Positions 52,841 to 61,564 of a DNA stretch of 64,000 bases are shown piece after piece (positions within the stretch are counted from its first letter, which is position 1; each line of letters opens with the position of its first letter). The stretch is from positions 1 through 64,000 of the forward strand of contig WNYE01000003.1 of the NCBI GenBank assembly GCA_021396245.1, given 5' to 3'. Under the pieces are notes generated by a model. The model was not told the origin of the DNA and searched no databases. It saw only the letters and a list, made by a program, of their open reading frames with translations. The position numbers and the translations under genes were made by a program. Source of the stretch: Sporothrix humicola (taxonomy: Eukaryota; Ascomycota; Sordariomycetes; Ophiostomatales; Ophiostomataceae).

Positions 52841-55148
52841 ATGTCCGCTCCTGAAAGGTCTCGCCGTCGTCGGCAGAGCAAGGCCTGCACTCGGTGTAGA
52901 AAGAGGAAGATTAGGGTGAGTCGTTCTTTCCAAATGTCTTTGGGCTTTGAGGCTCCTTCCGTCTAGTTGTTTGACCTCAATCGTTCTTTCTTCTTTGGTC
53001 AATTTATCATTACAGCCCCTTTTCTCCTTGTTTTCTTCCCTTGCTCGCTTCGCTCACTCTATTACTGACTGACACACTCAGTGCGACTTCTCCTACCCAG
53101 CCTGTGGTGCTTGCGTGGCCGCCTCTACTCCGTGCGTCGGCTTCGACTCGATCCAGGGCGTTGAGAAGCCGAGGAGCATCATTTCACACCTCGAAGAAGA
53201 AGTGGCCCGCCTCGAACAAGAGCTCAAAGACAAGAAAGGCGATGACGAGACGACGGGCGATCGGACGACAGCCGGAGCCCACAATGTCGTCGACAGACTG
53301 ACAACTCGACTGGCCACGGCAACAGTCTCGCCAGAAGGTTCTTCTGCCTCCTCCCCGTCTATGCTCCCCCTCACGTCGAGCGTCTTCTTTGTGGGCTCGC
53401 CGGCACCGCATCTTTACAAGTCGGCAGCATGGGATGAGACGAGGGGACTGCTGGCGGGGAGTCCGACGATATCCCCGGCTGCGCCGACTCCATCCTTCTC
53501 CTCGTCCGCCGTCCCAATCTCTTCCATCCCCCGCCATGTCGCCGTCATCATGCTCAAGCACTACTGCGAGATTTACCGGCCACAATATCCTGCTGTGGAG
53601 GAGCAGGACTTGCTGCAGGCTTTCGACAGAGTTTACGACAAGTCGCCCAGAGAAAAGGCCTCCGACTTTGACGTCTTTTGCGTCCACATTACGCTTGCCA
53701 TTAGCACGACGACGCTCATGTACCGCGACGCCGGACGGGCAGCCACGGCCACCGCTGGCTTCTGGGCGACGGCACTTTCGCACCTGGACTCGTTGGACAA
53801 GGCGTCCTCCACGAACCCATGGCAGCGCGTTCAGGCCCTCCAATTGCTTGCGCACTACGGTTTCCTCAACCCTAAAGATGTGGATTGTGTGCGATGCACG
53901 GCGGCTGCCCTACGTCTCTGCGTCCAGCTCGGCATTCACCATGAGCTGCACGAGGAGGAGCGCCAAAAAGTGTCGCCTCAAGTGCTCGACATCCGCCGAC
54001 GACTGTTCTGGCATGCACTGTCGCTCGATCTAGCGGCCAACAGCACACGTGGAAGGCCAGGCAGTCTTTCAGGAGGAGAATTCACGGCGAGAATGCCCGC
54101 TCTCGGTGCGTCGTCACCGACTGCCCACATCTGGGCACTCCGCCAAATGGAGGGTGAAATTCTGGGCCGCTTGTACTATCCATCTACGTTATCCTCCTCC
54201 TCCGACCTCGAGAGCTGGCTCACAGACATCCGCACCCGCCTCGCCGCCTGGCACCAGGCCACCCGCCAGAGCGTCGCCTTGGCCGAAACGCTCGAGTTTG
54301 CCGAAATTCTGTTCCATATGCAGCGACTCAGGCTGAGCAGACCGTCGCCGCGACGGCCGTGCCCTTCCTTGGCAGCGCAGAGCGAATGTCTGGCAGCAGC
54401 CGTGGCTGTCCTGAGGGCCTTTGACGTGACGGCACGGCTGGGCAAGCTGTTTTACATTTGGCACGCGGCGCACTGTGTCGTGGAGGCGGCAGTTTGTCTG
54501 TGTGCAGTTATTCTGGAGGCGATCTCGAACGAAGGGAGGTCTACGAGCGAAGCGAGGACAGAAACAGAAAGGACAGAAACAGAAAGGACCGATATCGTTG
54601 GGGTCGCCGACGTCCCCATCTTGACGCGCCATCTCAAGACGTTCCCTGGCATTCTGTGGAAGATGGCCCGGCGGTGGCCGGCGGTGACGCACCACGCGTC
54701 TGCGCTGGAGGCAATTGCCCAGTCTGCCGTGGACAAACTGCAGCAGTGGGCGGCCAGTCCAGGTAGCGACTTTAGCGAAGGCACGTCTGCGCTACGACAG
54801 AAACTCAAAGACATGTCACTGTTTTCGCCATTCCCTGAGGTGCCGGAGGTGCAGAACACCACCACCGCGGACATGACTACACTCACAGACACTGGCATAA
54901 ACGACATCAACATGACCGCCCCGTTTGATGCCAATTGGGCCTTGCCACCACTGTCACCACATGAAGTATTGAACATTCCAACGGCCTCTTCGTCGTCTAC
55001 GATGGCCGACCCTGGAAGCACTGCAGCCGACGACAGCGTCCTCGACTGGGATTTTGCGGGCGTGGGCTTTGAAGAGATCTTTGCCGCCCTGATCCAGGCC
55101 AACGCCAACGAGACGGGCCAGCAAGCGACAGATGATGTCCTTTCTTAG
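52841..55148 (+). CDS. Zn2Cys6 transcription factor with Fungal_trans domain
   Basis: Two exons, 52841-52915 and 53082-55148, encode 713 residues. The 166-nt intron (GTGAGT ... ACTCAG) splits the zinc cluster. Spliced, it reads CTRCRKRKIRCD...CGACVAASTPC, the six-cysteine GAL4-type cluster at residues 16-43. A short coiled coil, ISHLEEEVARLEQEL, follows and would mediate dimerisation. The Fungal_trans (PF04082) region starts near residue 165 with HYCEIYRPQYPAVEEQDLL and includes LQLLAHYGFLNP and RRRLFWHALSLD. The C-terminal 120 residues are Asp/Thr/Pro-rich and could be an activation domain. A nuclear DNA-binding regulator, probably of CGG-containing sites. The neighbouring genes (aspartic protease, Unc93-like MFS, siderophore-transporter-like MFS) are possible but unproven targets. 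Confidence 0.92.
52916..53081 (+). other. Intron of the Zn2Cys6/Fungal_trans gene
   Basis: 166 nt, GTGAGT donor, CTGAC branch candidates near 53066-53071, CAG acceptor. It is the longest intron in the window. Both gene regulators here have an intron inside the zinc cluster. Confidence 0.85.
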
Positions 55149-56164
55149 ACACTGCTGGTCTAGGCGACATGCTGTCCCATTTGGGAAGCCTGTCGAAGCG
55201 GAAAGTGCGGAGTTGTATAAGACGGGGTTTAGCACGCGCTGATGCAAAACCGCCCGCTCATCTCCGTCTCCACACACAAGTGGTATCAGAGGACGACGAC
55301 AGCCGGAATGGACTTCATATGGAAATGAAAATTGGGAAATGATAAACGAAGAAATTGAACGACTTTGACATTTATCAAGAAGGATTCAGCTTATCATCTT
55401 TGCGATACCATTGTTGTGTCTTGAGCTGATAACACAGGAACTGTCAGTATCTACATACCACTACGATCAATATCAAAACCGAGACCAGTTTCAACATATC
55501 AAGAGCCAACACATATGATCAAACGAGACAGATATCTAACAATATTTAGTCTTTCACATTCGATATTTGGCATTCTTTCTCTTGTCTTCACCCAGCTACC
55601 CAGTTGCCTGACGGACTTATGCGAGCGCCAGGGACGAGGCTGTAGGCCATCCACGCGACACGCCAACACCACCTCCCGGGGCCCTTTTGTCTTCCTGTAC
55701 GATCGATAGTGTTGTTTCCCACCTGACGATCCCCTGTCTTCCCCCCGTTTGTGGAGAGAGTCGCCCAGGATCTGGATCCATCTGGCATGATGTTGATATC
55801 TTCTTGATCCCTTGATACTAAGCGATATCCTTGATACACTGAGATACAACAGGCGTCGACCTTGATATTGATTCTAATATCACACATCGACATAACCGAG
55901 TCGCCTACTTGCTCAAGATACACTCACCGAGGAAGTCGTTGTTGTCTTCATCTCTTCCTCTACTTGCTTTTTACTTCTTCTTTACGACGTATATTTGTAT
56001 ACAAAAGCTGTGATCGTCCTTGCACCAACCTCGACAGCCAATATTGTATCCCATCTATCCAACACACTCTCCTTTCTTCTCCATCTTCATTATTATTTTT
56101 TTATTTACTATTTTCATTATCAACCCTTTCTGTCAACTCATCTGCCTACTACGCATCGTTCGCC
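55149..56164. promoter_or_regulatory. Upstream region of Unc93-like gene with GATA cluster
   Basis: 1 kb without a gene. Six GATA cores lie on the plus strand at 55795, 55814, 55824, 55833, 55843 and 55864, with four of them spaced 9-10 bp apart. T-rich leader sequence precedes the ATG at 56165. A role for a GATA factor is inference. Confidence 0.45.
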
Positions 56165-57589
56165 ATGAAGATCCCCTTCCTCCCTCCTCTCCGGCTGCAC
56201 TCGCCGTTCTGGCAGAATGTGCTGATGGGCGTCATCATCGGCTTGACAGCCGGCCTCTACCAGTCGCTGACGTCGCTGGGCGCCGGCGGTCTGCGGGCCA
56301 ACTCGGCGCACATGGTCGAGGTCGTAAATGCGACGTTGTGCGCGACGTGGTTCCTGGCGTCCTTGTTCTCGGGCACGGTCCTCAACCTGGTCGGTCCCAA
56401 GCTGACGGCGGCGCTGGGCGTATTTGGGTACGCGTTCTATGTGGCCGGCCTGTGGTACTTTGACGCGACGGGCCAGACGTGGTTCCCGATCCTGGGGGGC
56501 GTGCTGATTGGCATCTCGGCCGGCCTGATCTTTGTGGTGATGGGCGCCATCAGCATGTCGTACTCGGAAGAGGACGAGCGCGGGTCGTACATTACGATTT
56601 CGCAAAACCTGCAGGCGCTGGGCGCGGCCGTCGCCGGTTTTATTGACCTGATGATCAACAAGAACCGCGCGTCGGCGGACGGCGTGCCGGTGGCCGTGTA
56701 CATCATTGTGCTGGCGTTTATGGGCATCGGCGCGGGCCTGTCGTTTTTGCTGCAGCCGCCGACCAAAGTGACGCGCGAGGACGGGACGGCCGTGTCGGAG
56801 GCGGCGGCCTTGGAGGGCAGAACTCTAAAGGAAGAACTGCGGGCCAGCTGGGACGCCATGAAGAACTGGGACCTGCTGCTGATGATCCCGGCTTTCCTGC
56901 CGTCCGAGTGTTTTCTGGTGTACGGCGGCTCGGCCAATGCGTTCCGCAACAACCTGCGGACTCGCACGCTGCTGTCTTTTGTGGCCGTCGTCCTACAAAT
57001 GCCGGCGGCGTACGGCCTCAAGCTAGTGCTCGACCACGCCGCTTGGAAGCGCCGCACACGTGCCCTGGTTGGCCTAGCTCTTGTCGGCACGCCGCTGGTG
57101 GGCGCCTGGGTTTGGCAAATGGTCGAAGTGAGACACTACGACCGCGGCACGCCGACACCCGCCGACGCGCTTGTCGACTGGACCGACCCTGGATTTGTGT
57201 CGGACTTTTTCCTTTTTACGCTCACCTGGGTCTCGTCCATCCTGTTCCAGTACATCATTTTGTACTTTCTGTCGTGCATGACCAACAGCCCGCGCAAGGC
57301 GGCCAACTATGCGGGCGTGTATCGGAGTTTCCTGGCGGCGGGCGAGGCGGTCGTGTTCGGCATTGACTCGGCGGGCGTATCGTTTCTCAACATGGCGGCG
57401 GTCCTCTTTTCGTTCTACACGGCGGGCGTGTGTATTTTCCTGTACCTGGCCCTGTTCCACATTACCGAGACGCAGTACTTTACGGGCGAGGACGACGTGG
57501 TCATCCCGCAGCATGTGTTGGAGGCGCACGAAGTGGCCGGCCAGGGCGTGGACGAGATCAAGGGAGAGGAGGGGAGCGTGAAGGCATGA
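56165..57589 (+). CDS. Unc93-like MFS membrane protein
   Basis: Single exon, 474 residues. The open frame extends to 55862, but the ATG at 56165 (TCGCCATGA) starts the family pattern MKIPFLPPLRLHSPFWQNVLMG. The protein has ten or more membrane helices. Family landmarks are GLYQSLTSLGAGG in TM1, GAISMSYSEEDERGSYI in the TM4-5 loop and FQYIILYFLSCMTNSPRKAANYAGVYRSFLAAG late in the protein. These place it in the fungal DUF895/UNC-93 branch of the MFS. The roles of fungal members are poorly defined; ion or small-molecule transport or regulation is suggested for the family. The C-terminal tail is Glu/Gly-rich and cytoplasmic. It converges on the siderophore-transporter-like gene with a 109-bp gap. 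Confidence 0.9.
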   Translation: MKIPFLPPLRLHSPFWQNVLMGVIIGLTAGLYQSLTSLGAGGLRANSAHMVEVVNATLCATWFLASLFSGTVLNLVGPKLTAALGVFGYAFYVAGLWYFDATGQTWFPILGGVLIGISAGLIFVVMGAISMSYSEEDERGSYITISQNLQALGAAVAGFIDLMINKNRASADGVPVAVYIIVLAFMGIGAGLSFLLQPPTKVTREDGTAVSEAAALEGRTLKEELRASWDAMKNWDLLLMIPAFLPSECFLVYGGSANAFRNNLRTRTLLSFVAVVLQMPAAYGLKLVLDHAAWKRRTRALVGLALVGTPLVGAWVWQMVEVRHYDRGTPTPADALVDWTDPGFVSDFFLFTLTWVSSILFQYIILYFLSCMTNSPRKAANYAGVYRSFLAAGEAVVFGIDSAGVSFLNMAAVLFSFYTAGVCIFLYLALFHITETQYFTGEDDVVIPQHVLEAHEVAGQGVDEIKGEEGSVKA

Positions 57590-57698
57590 GCACGTTGGCA
57601 GGTAAATATTATTTGTATTGCGAATACAGTATACGACAGCCTTCAACAGGTTGTTGAGATAGCCTATTTACAGTAGATAACATCAATTTACACCGCAC

Positions 57699-59495
57699 CT
57701 ACAGGACCGTCCCTTTGACCTGCTTCTTGTCGACACTGTAGTTCTTCCAGACGGCAATGGCCGGAAAGTAGAGGACGGCAATGGCGGTCGCGGTGGTGCA
57801 CAGGTACTTTTGGCTGGTGGCCCAGGCGGCGTTGATGGCGGTGCGTGTTTCTGTGCCGACGGGGTAGGCGAGTTGAGTTGTTGAGCCGCCGAGGAAGAGA
57901 CCGAGGACCTCTTCGGGCGACAGCGACGGCATAGCCTTTTGAAGAGCGGCCGGGAAGACGGACTGGTAGACGGCGGCAGCGACGGCGTTTCCGAGCGCAC
58001 CGCCCAAACTTGAGAAAAGAGCGAGGAGGGCCAAGACGATGGGCACGCCCTCGCGGTCGGCGGCGGCCATGACAGCCATGTCGTCGCCCAGGATCAGGGT
58101 GCCGGCGCCAATGGCCAGAAAGATCTGGCACATGATGAGGTAGCCCAGAGGCGCCTCCGAGCCTCGAAAGTGCACCATCAATCCGGCGCCCAGGACCACA
58201 AGCGGTGCCCCAAAGTAGAGGCAGGCGTGCTTAAAGTGGTTGGTCTGGCGGATCCATACGCCAAAGACCACGCCCCAGATGGTGGTGGCCACGCCGTTGA
58301 CCTGGGCCAAGTAGCCCGTGCGCGTAATGTCGAGATCGTAGACGACCTGGATGTAGTAGTAAAAGTACTGGTCCCAGGTGTAGAAGTTGAAGAACATGAC
58401 GGCGGCCACGACGGACGCGCCGACGACGGTGCGGTTGCGCAGGAGCTGCCACTGAATGAACGGCGTGCCTGTCTTTTGGGGGAGGCCAAAACGTTCCCAG
58501 ACCACGAAAGTGGGAAACAACAGGACGCCAACAACTAACATCCCAATGAAAGTCGGCGAGCTGTACTGCGACGTGACGCCGTTGGACTGCAGACTAAAGG
58601 GGAGGAGAACCAGCACAAACGCGGCCATCAGCAGCAGGGCAGCGACCAGGTCAAACACCACTGAGTAGTGGACGATCGACTGCCATAGAGAACGCTGGGA
58701 CGGTTCCCGTCTGACCGAAAGACCACGGGCTTCGGCCCGCTTCTCAAAGATCTTGAGGACAATCGCCAGCGGCGCACACGTCGCCGGGATAATGACGGCA
58801 AAGCTGCCGTACGCCCAGCGCCAGTTGGTGATGGACGAAGTAACAAAAGCGTTGGCCGCCAGCGGCCCGACAAAGGCCGTGCAGATGGTCGGCGCGCCCG
58901 TCAGCGCATAGGCAAACGCCCGGTTCTGCAGGCCGACGAGATCGGCCACAAAGATGGTGAGGACAAAGTTTGTGGCCGCGTAGCCAACAAAATACAAAGT
59001 GTAGCCGGCCGCATAACTGGGTGGGCCTTTACACGAGGCCATCACCACCAATCCCAGCGTGTAGATGCCAACGCACACCAGAAACCCCTCGGCACGCCCC
59101 CAGAGATTGAGTGTCTTGGCCACCATCAGCTGCACGATGCCCGAGACGACGGCGCTCAGGATGTAGGCCTGGGCGATCTGCGGTGCCGAGGCAAAGTCGG
59201 CGTAGGCGTAGTAGACCACATTGTTGCTGATGGACGCCTGGAGAGCTACGACAAAGAACAAGAGCCAGACCCAGACGTAGATGGCATAGGCTGTCGTCTT
59301 GGACCACACGAGCGCCGCTGCCTCGGCCTTTTGGACGCCGCGCTGGGCCGACGATGTGATGGCGTCGGGGTTGGTGATGACTTCCTTTTCATTTTGCTGT
59401 TCGAGGCTGAGGCGGGGAGAAATGTCGATGGGCGTGTTGGCATCGACAATTGTGTCAACGGCGGATGCCGTGACAGTGGCCTCTTTGTCGGTCAT
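57699..59495 (-). CDS. MFS siderophore-iron transporter-like protein (SIT/ARN)
   Basis: Single exon, 598 residues. The frame stays open upstream to 59918, but the ATG at 59495 (CTCACCATGACC) gives the usual hydrophilic N terminus of about 70 residues before TM1; an alternative upstream Met would add about 21 residues. It has 12-14 membrane helices. YYAYADFASAPQIAQAYILSA, NLWGRAEGF, LTIFVADLVGLQNRAFAYALTGAP and the terminal YSVDKKQVKGTVL are characteristic of the fungal siderophore transporter family (Sit1, Arn1, MirB-type). The protein would import ferric-siderophore complexes across the plasma membrane by proton symport. Which siderophore it takes cannot be told. No siderophore synthetase lies in the window. 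Iron-responsive GATA control is typical of the family, but I saw no clear ATCWGATAA site in its upstream region. Confidence 0.9.
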   Translation of the reverse strand: MTDKEATVTASAVDTIVDANTPIDISPRLSLEQQNEKEVITNPDAITSSAQRGVQKAEAAALVWSKTTAYAIYVWVWLLFFVVALQASISNNVVYYAYADFASAPQIAQAYILSAVVSGIVQLMVAKTLNLWGRAEGFLVCVGIYTLGLVVMASCKGPPSYAAGYTLYFVGYAATNFVLTIFVADLVGLQNRAFAYALTGAPTICTAFVGPLAANAFVTSSITNWRWAYGSFAVIIPATCAPLAIVLKIFEKRAEARGLSVRREPSQRSLWQSIVHYSVVFDLVAALLLMAAFVLVLLPFSLQSNGVTSQYSSPTFIGMLVVGVLLFPTFVVWERFGLPQKTGTPFIQWQLLRNRTVVGASVVAAVMFFNFYTWDQYFYYYIQVVYDLDITRTGYLAQVNGVATTIWGVVFGVWIRQTNHFKHACLYFGAPLVVLGAGLMVHFRGSEAPLGYLIMCQIFLAIGAGTLILGDDMAVMAAADREGVPIVLALLALFSSLGGALGNAVAAAVYQSVFPAALQKAMPSLSPEEVLGLFLGGSTTQLAYPVGTETRTAINAAWATSQKYLCTTATAIAVLYFPAIAVWKNYSVDKKQVKGTVL

Positions 59496-60121
59496 GGTGA
59501 GTTTTGTGTGGCGATTTGCTGTACGTCGTGTAATCTCGTCCGACTTGTCAAACATGACAAGACAGACAATGATTGTCAGACAAGGAGGCCCTTTTGTACG
59601 CCGCCAACGAAAGATGAAAGACGGGCAAGCCCGTCTTGCCAACAGTACTCTGTCAGCCTGAGCATCACATCGTGCTGATTGTCTGCCGGCAGTACCCGTG
59701 TGGGCTGTGAGCATGTTTAATCCTTCTTTTTCGGTGATGATTGAAAAGGGAATACCGCCCATCCACGTTCGTGTGAATTGCTCAGACTGTCCCCAGAGTG
59801 GATCGGATTGGTGGCCGATTTTCTGGGAGTGAGCACATTTGCGCACGATCACGAATGGTGCTGCAGCTTCCTTCCCTGCAGGTTGGGTTAGCGTGATATC
59901 GTCATATCGTGATGGCATCCAATTTGTAAGGAAAGAGGGCCGAAAGAAGGCTCAAATGAGATGAGTATCCAAAATAAGCAATGTGTACCAAGTAAGGCTA
60001 AGAATGAGTGTGAAATGTAAATGTAAATGGTCTTGGGTATCAAAAGTCTATGGTTCGTGAAGTGGTGTATGGACAAAATGGAAGGAATATCCAAATATGG
60101 GAATATATCAAAAACTGAGAA
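59496..60121. other. Intergenic between two minus-strand genes
   Basis: 626 bp with the upstream region of the SIT-like gene and the 3' end of the next gene. The upstream extension of the SIT frame through here is probably not translated. No RNA gene seen. Confidence 0.45.
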
Positions 60122-61564
60122 TCACTCCTCGTCGGATCCAAACGACAAGCCAATATAGCCGTCAGAGTCGTCGCCGTCAACGGTGTCCGTCTTTGTGCTT
60201 GTCGCCAACGCGGCTTTGGCCTCTTTCGCCGCTTCTCGGTCCCGGTTCCGCGCCACGTGCTGGTCCCGGATCACCTGTTCTTGTTCTTGTCCGCGCCACG
60301 TTCGGCCTTGGAGGTGGCGCAGACACAGCTGGTTGCCATCGTCGGGATAGTAGAGCCAGCATGCCCACCGGTGCCAGGCGGCCGGGTCGCGCTTCATCTG
60401 CGCACGAGCGCGCTGCCCAATGTGGTCTTCGATAAAGTCTCCGCGGCTCAAGGCGAGGCGGGACGCAAACACGCGGCGGAGGTAGTGGGTGCGGGAGGCA
60501 ATGTGCGTTTTGTCGTGCCAAAAGAAGAGGGGGGCGAGGGGGACAGAGGAGACGGCGGAGGGGCTGTCCGCGTGTGAGGATGCTCTCGATCCGGAGGCGA
60601 GGACCGGAACATCTCGTTTAAAGGTCGCGGTCAGCGCTCGCAGGGTCGGGAAGCCGATGGCGTGCGCGGACCCGGCGTACCGTAGCATCCGTACCGATGG
60701 GAGACAAATGTAGCGGATGGCCACGGGCAGAGTCGGATCGAGAGCCGGCGAGTTGGCCAGAACGGGATTGAAGAACGGTGATTGTGTTCCTGAAGCGGGC
60801 GTCCCTGGCGTCCCTGGCGTCCCCGGCGTTCCTGGCGTACTGGGAGAGCTGTCCCCCTCCGCCCGGTCGTATAGCTCCATGGCCGGCGTCGAGTCGTCGC
60901 CAACGCTGTCCGCCAGTCCCTTGCCGCCCTCGACGTCTTTTTCCGACGATCGCATCACATCCAGCATCGCCGCCACGGGAATGTCGGCCGCCAGCATCCA
61001 GTCATGCTGCTGCACCCAGACGTACGGGGTGGTGGCCGCACGGACGGCTGTCCTAACAGCCAGCCCGAACCCGAGGCGTTGTATGGGTTCCACAAAGGTG
61101 ATCTTCCCATCCGATATCTTTGTCGTGGTAAACGGCACCACATTGCCGGCAATCATGGGCGAGCCATACTCGGCCAGACCATTCTCGGTCTCGACGGTCT
61201 CTCCATCTCCAGATTGCCAAACATCTCTGACGAGCTGTTTCACATTCTCCTTATAGGCATCGTAGCTGGCAGCTTCGACCGGCGTCACGCAGCCCTTTTT
61301 GAGTCGCAGCTGCGGGCCGACATGGTCGTACGTGTCGAACACGACAATCACGGGGCACGCCAGCAGCGCCGCGCAGTGTGTGCGGAATGACTCCAAAACG
61401 GTCGACACGAGGTCGGTCGACGGTGCAGACGGTGTTGGTGACGTCGTCAGGATGATTGTCAGCTGGCTGGCGATGTCTGAGGATGGAGGATGCACATTGG
61501 AGGCGGGGCTGGCGGAGATGGTCGCGGAGTTGGCGGGCACAGAGCCGCCGTCCGCTGTTGCCAT
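60122..61564 (-). CDS. Fungal protein of unknown function, possibly GT-A-like
   Basis: Single exon, 480 residues from the ATG at 61564; the frame reaches further only through a TTG. A 25-residue Ser/Ala/Pro-rich start is followed by QLTIILTTSPTPSAPST and CPVIVVFDTYDH, which look like the first strands of a nucleotide-sugar-transferase-type Rossmann fold. YVWVQQHDWMLAADIP, near residue 180, resembles an acidic metal site (QHDW instead of DxD). A PGT repeat encoded by a 9-bp minisatellite (60798-60842) forms a flexible loop. The C-terminal end is charged and ends DSDGYIGLSFGSDEE. No TM helix or signal peptide is obvious. Glycosyltransferase function is only a structural guess. The frame and composition strongly support a real gene. 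Confidence 0.75.
   Translation of the reverse strand: MATADGGSVPANSATISASPASNVHPPSSDIASQLTIILTTSPTPSAPSTDLVSTVLESFRTHCAALLACPVIVVFDTYDHVGPQLRLKKGCVTPVEAASYDAYKENVKQLVRDVWQSGDGETVETENGLAEYGSPMIAGNVVPFTTTKISDGKITFVEPIQRLGFGLAVRTAVRAATTPYVWVQQHDWMLAADIPVAAMLDVMRSSEKDVEGGKGLADSVGDDSTPAMELYDRAEGDSSPSTPGTPGTPGTPGTPASGTQSPFFNPVLANSPALDPTLPVAIRYICLPSVRMLRYAGSAHAIGFPTLRALTATFKRDVPVLASGSRASSHADSPSAVSSVPLAPLFFWHDKTHIASRTHYLRRVFASRLALSRGDFIEDHIGQRARAQMKRDPAAWHRWACWLYYPDDGNQLCLRHLQGRTWRGQEQEQVIRDQHVARNRDREAAKEAKAALATSTKTDTVDGDDSDGYIGLSFGSDEE
60798..60842. repeat. 9-bp coding minisatellite, five units
   Basis: Units of GGCGTCCCT and variants encode a Pro-Gly-Thr repeat in the minus-strand gene. Length variation between strains is likely. 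Confidence 0.85.

Noticed and set aside
59496..59918. Upstream extension of the siderophore-transporter-like frame
   Set aside because: It has no counterpart in the family and poor coding character, and the ATG at 59495 has a good context.
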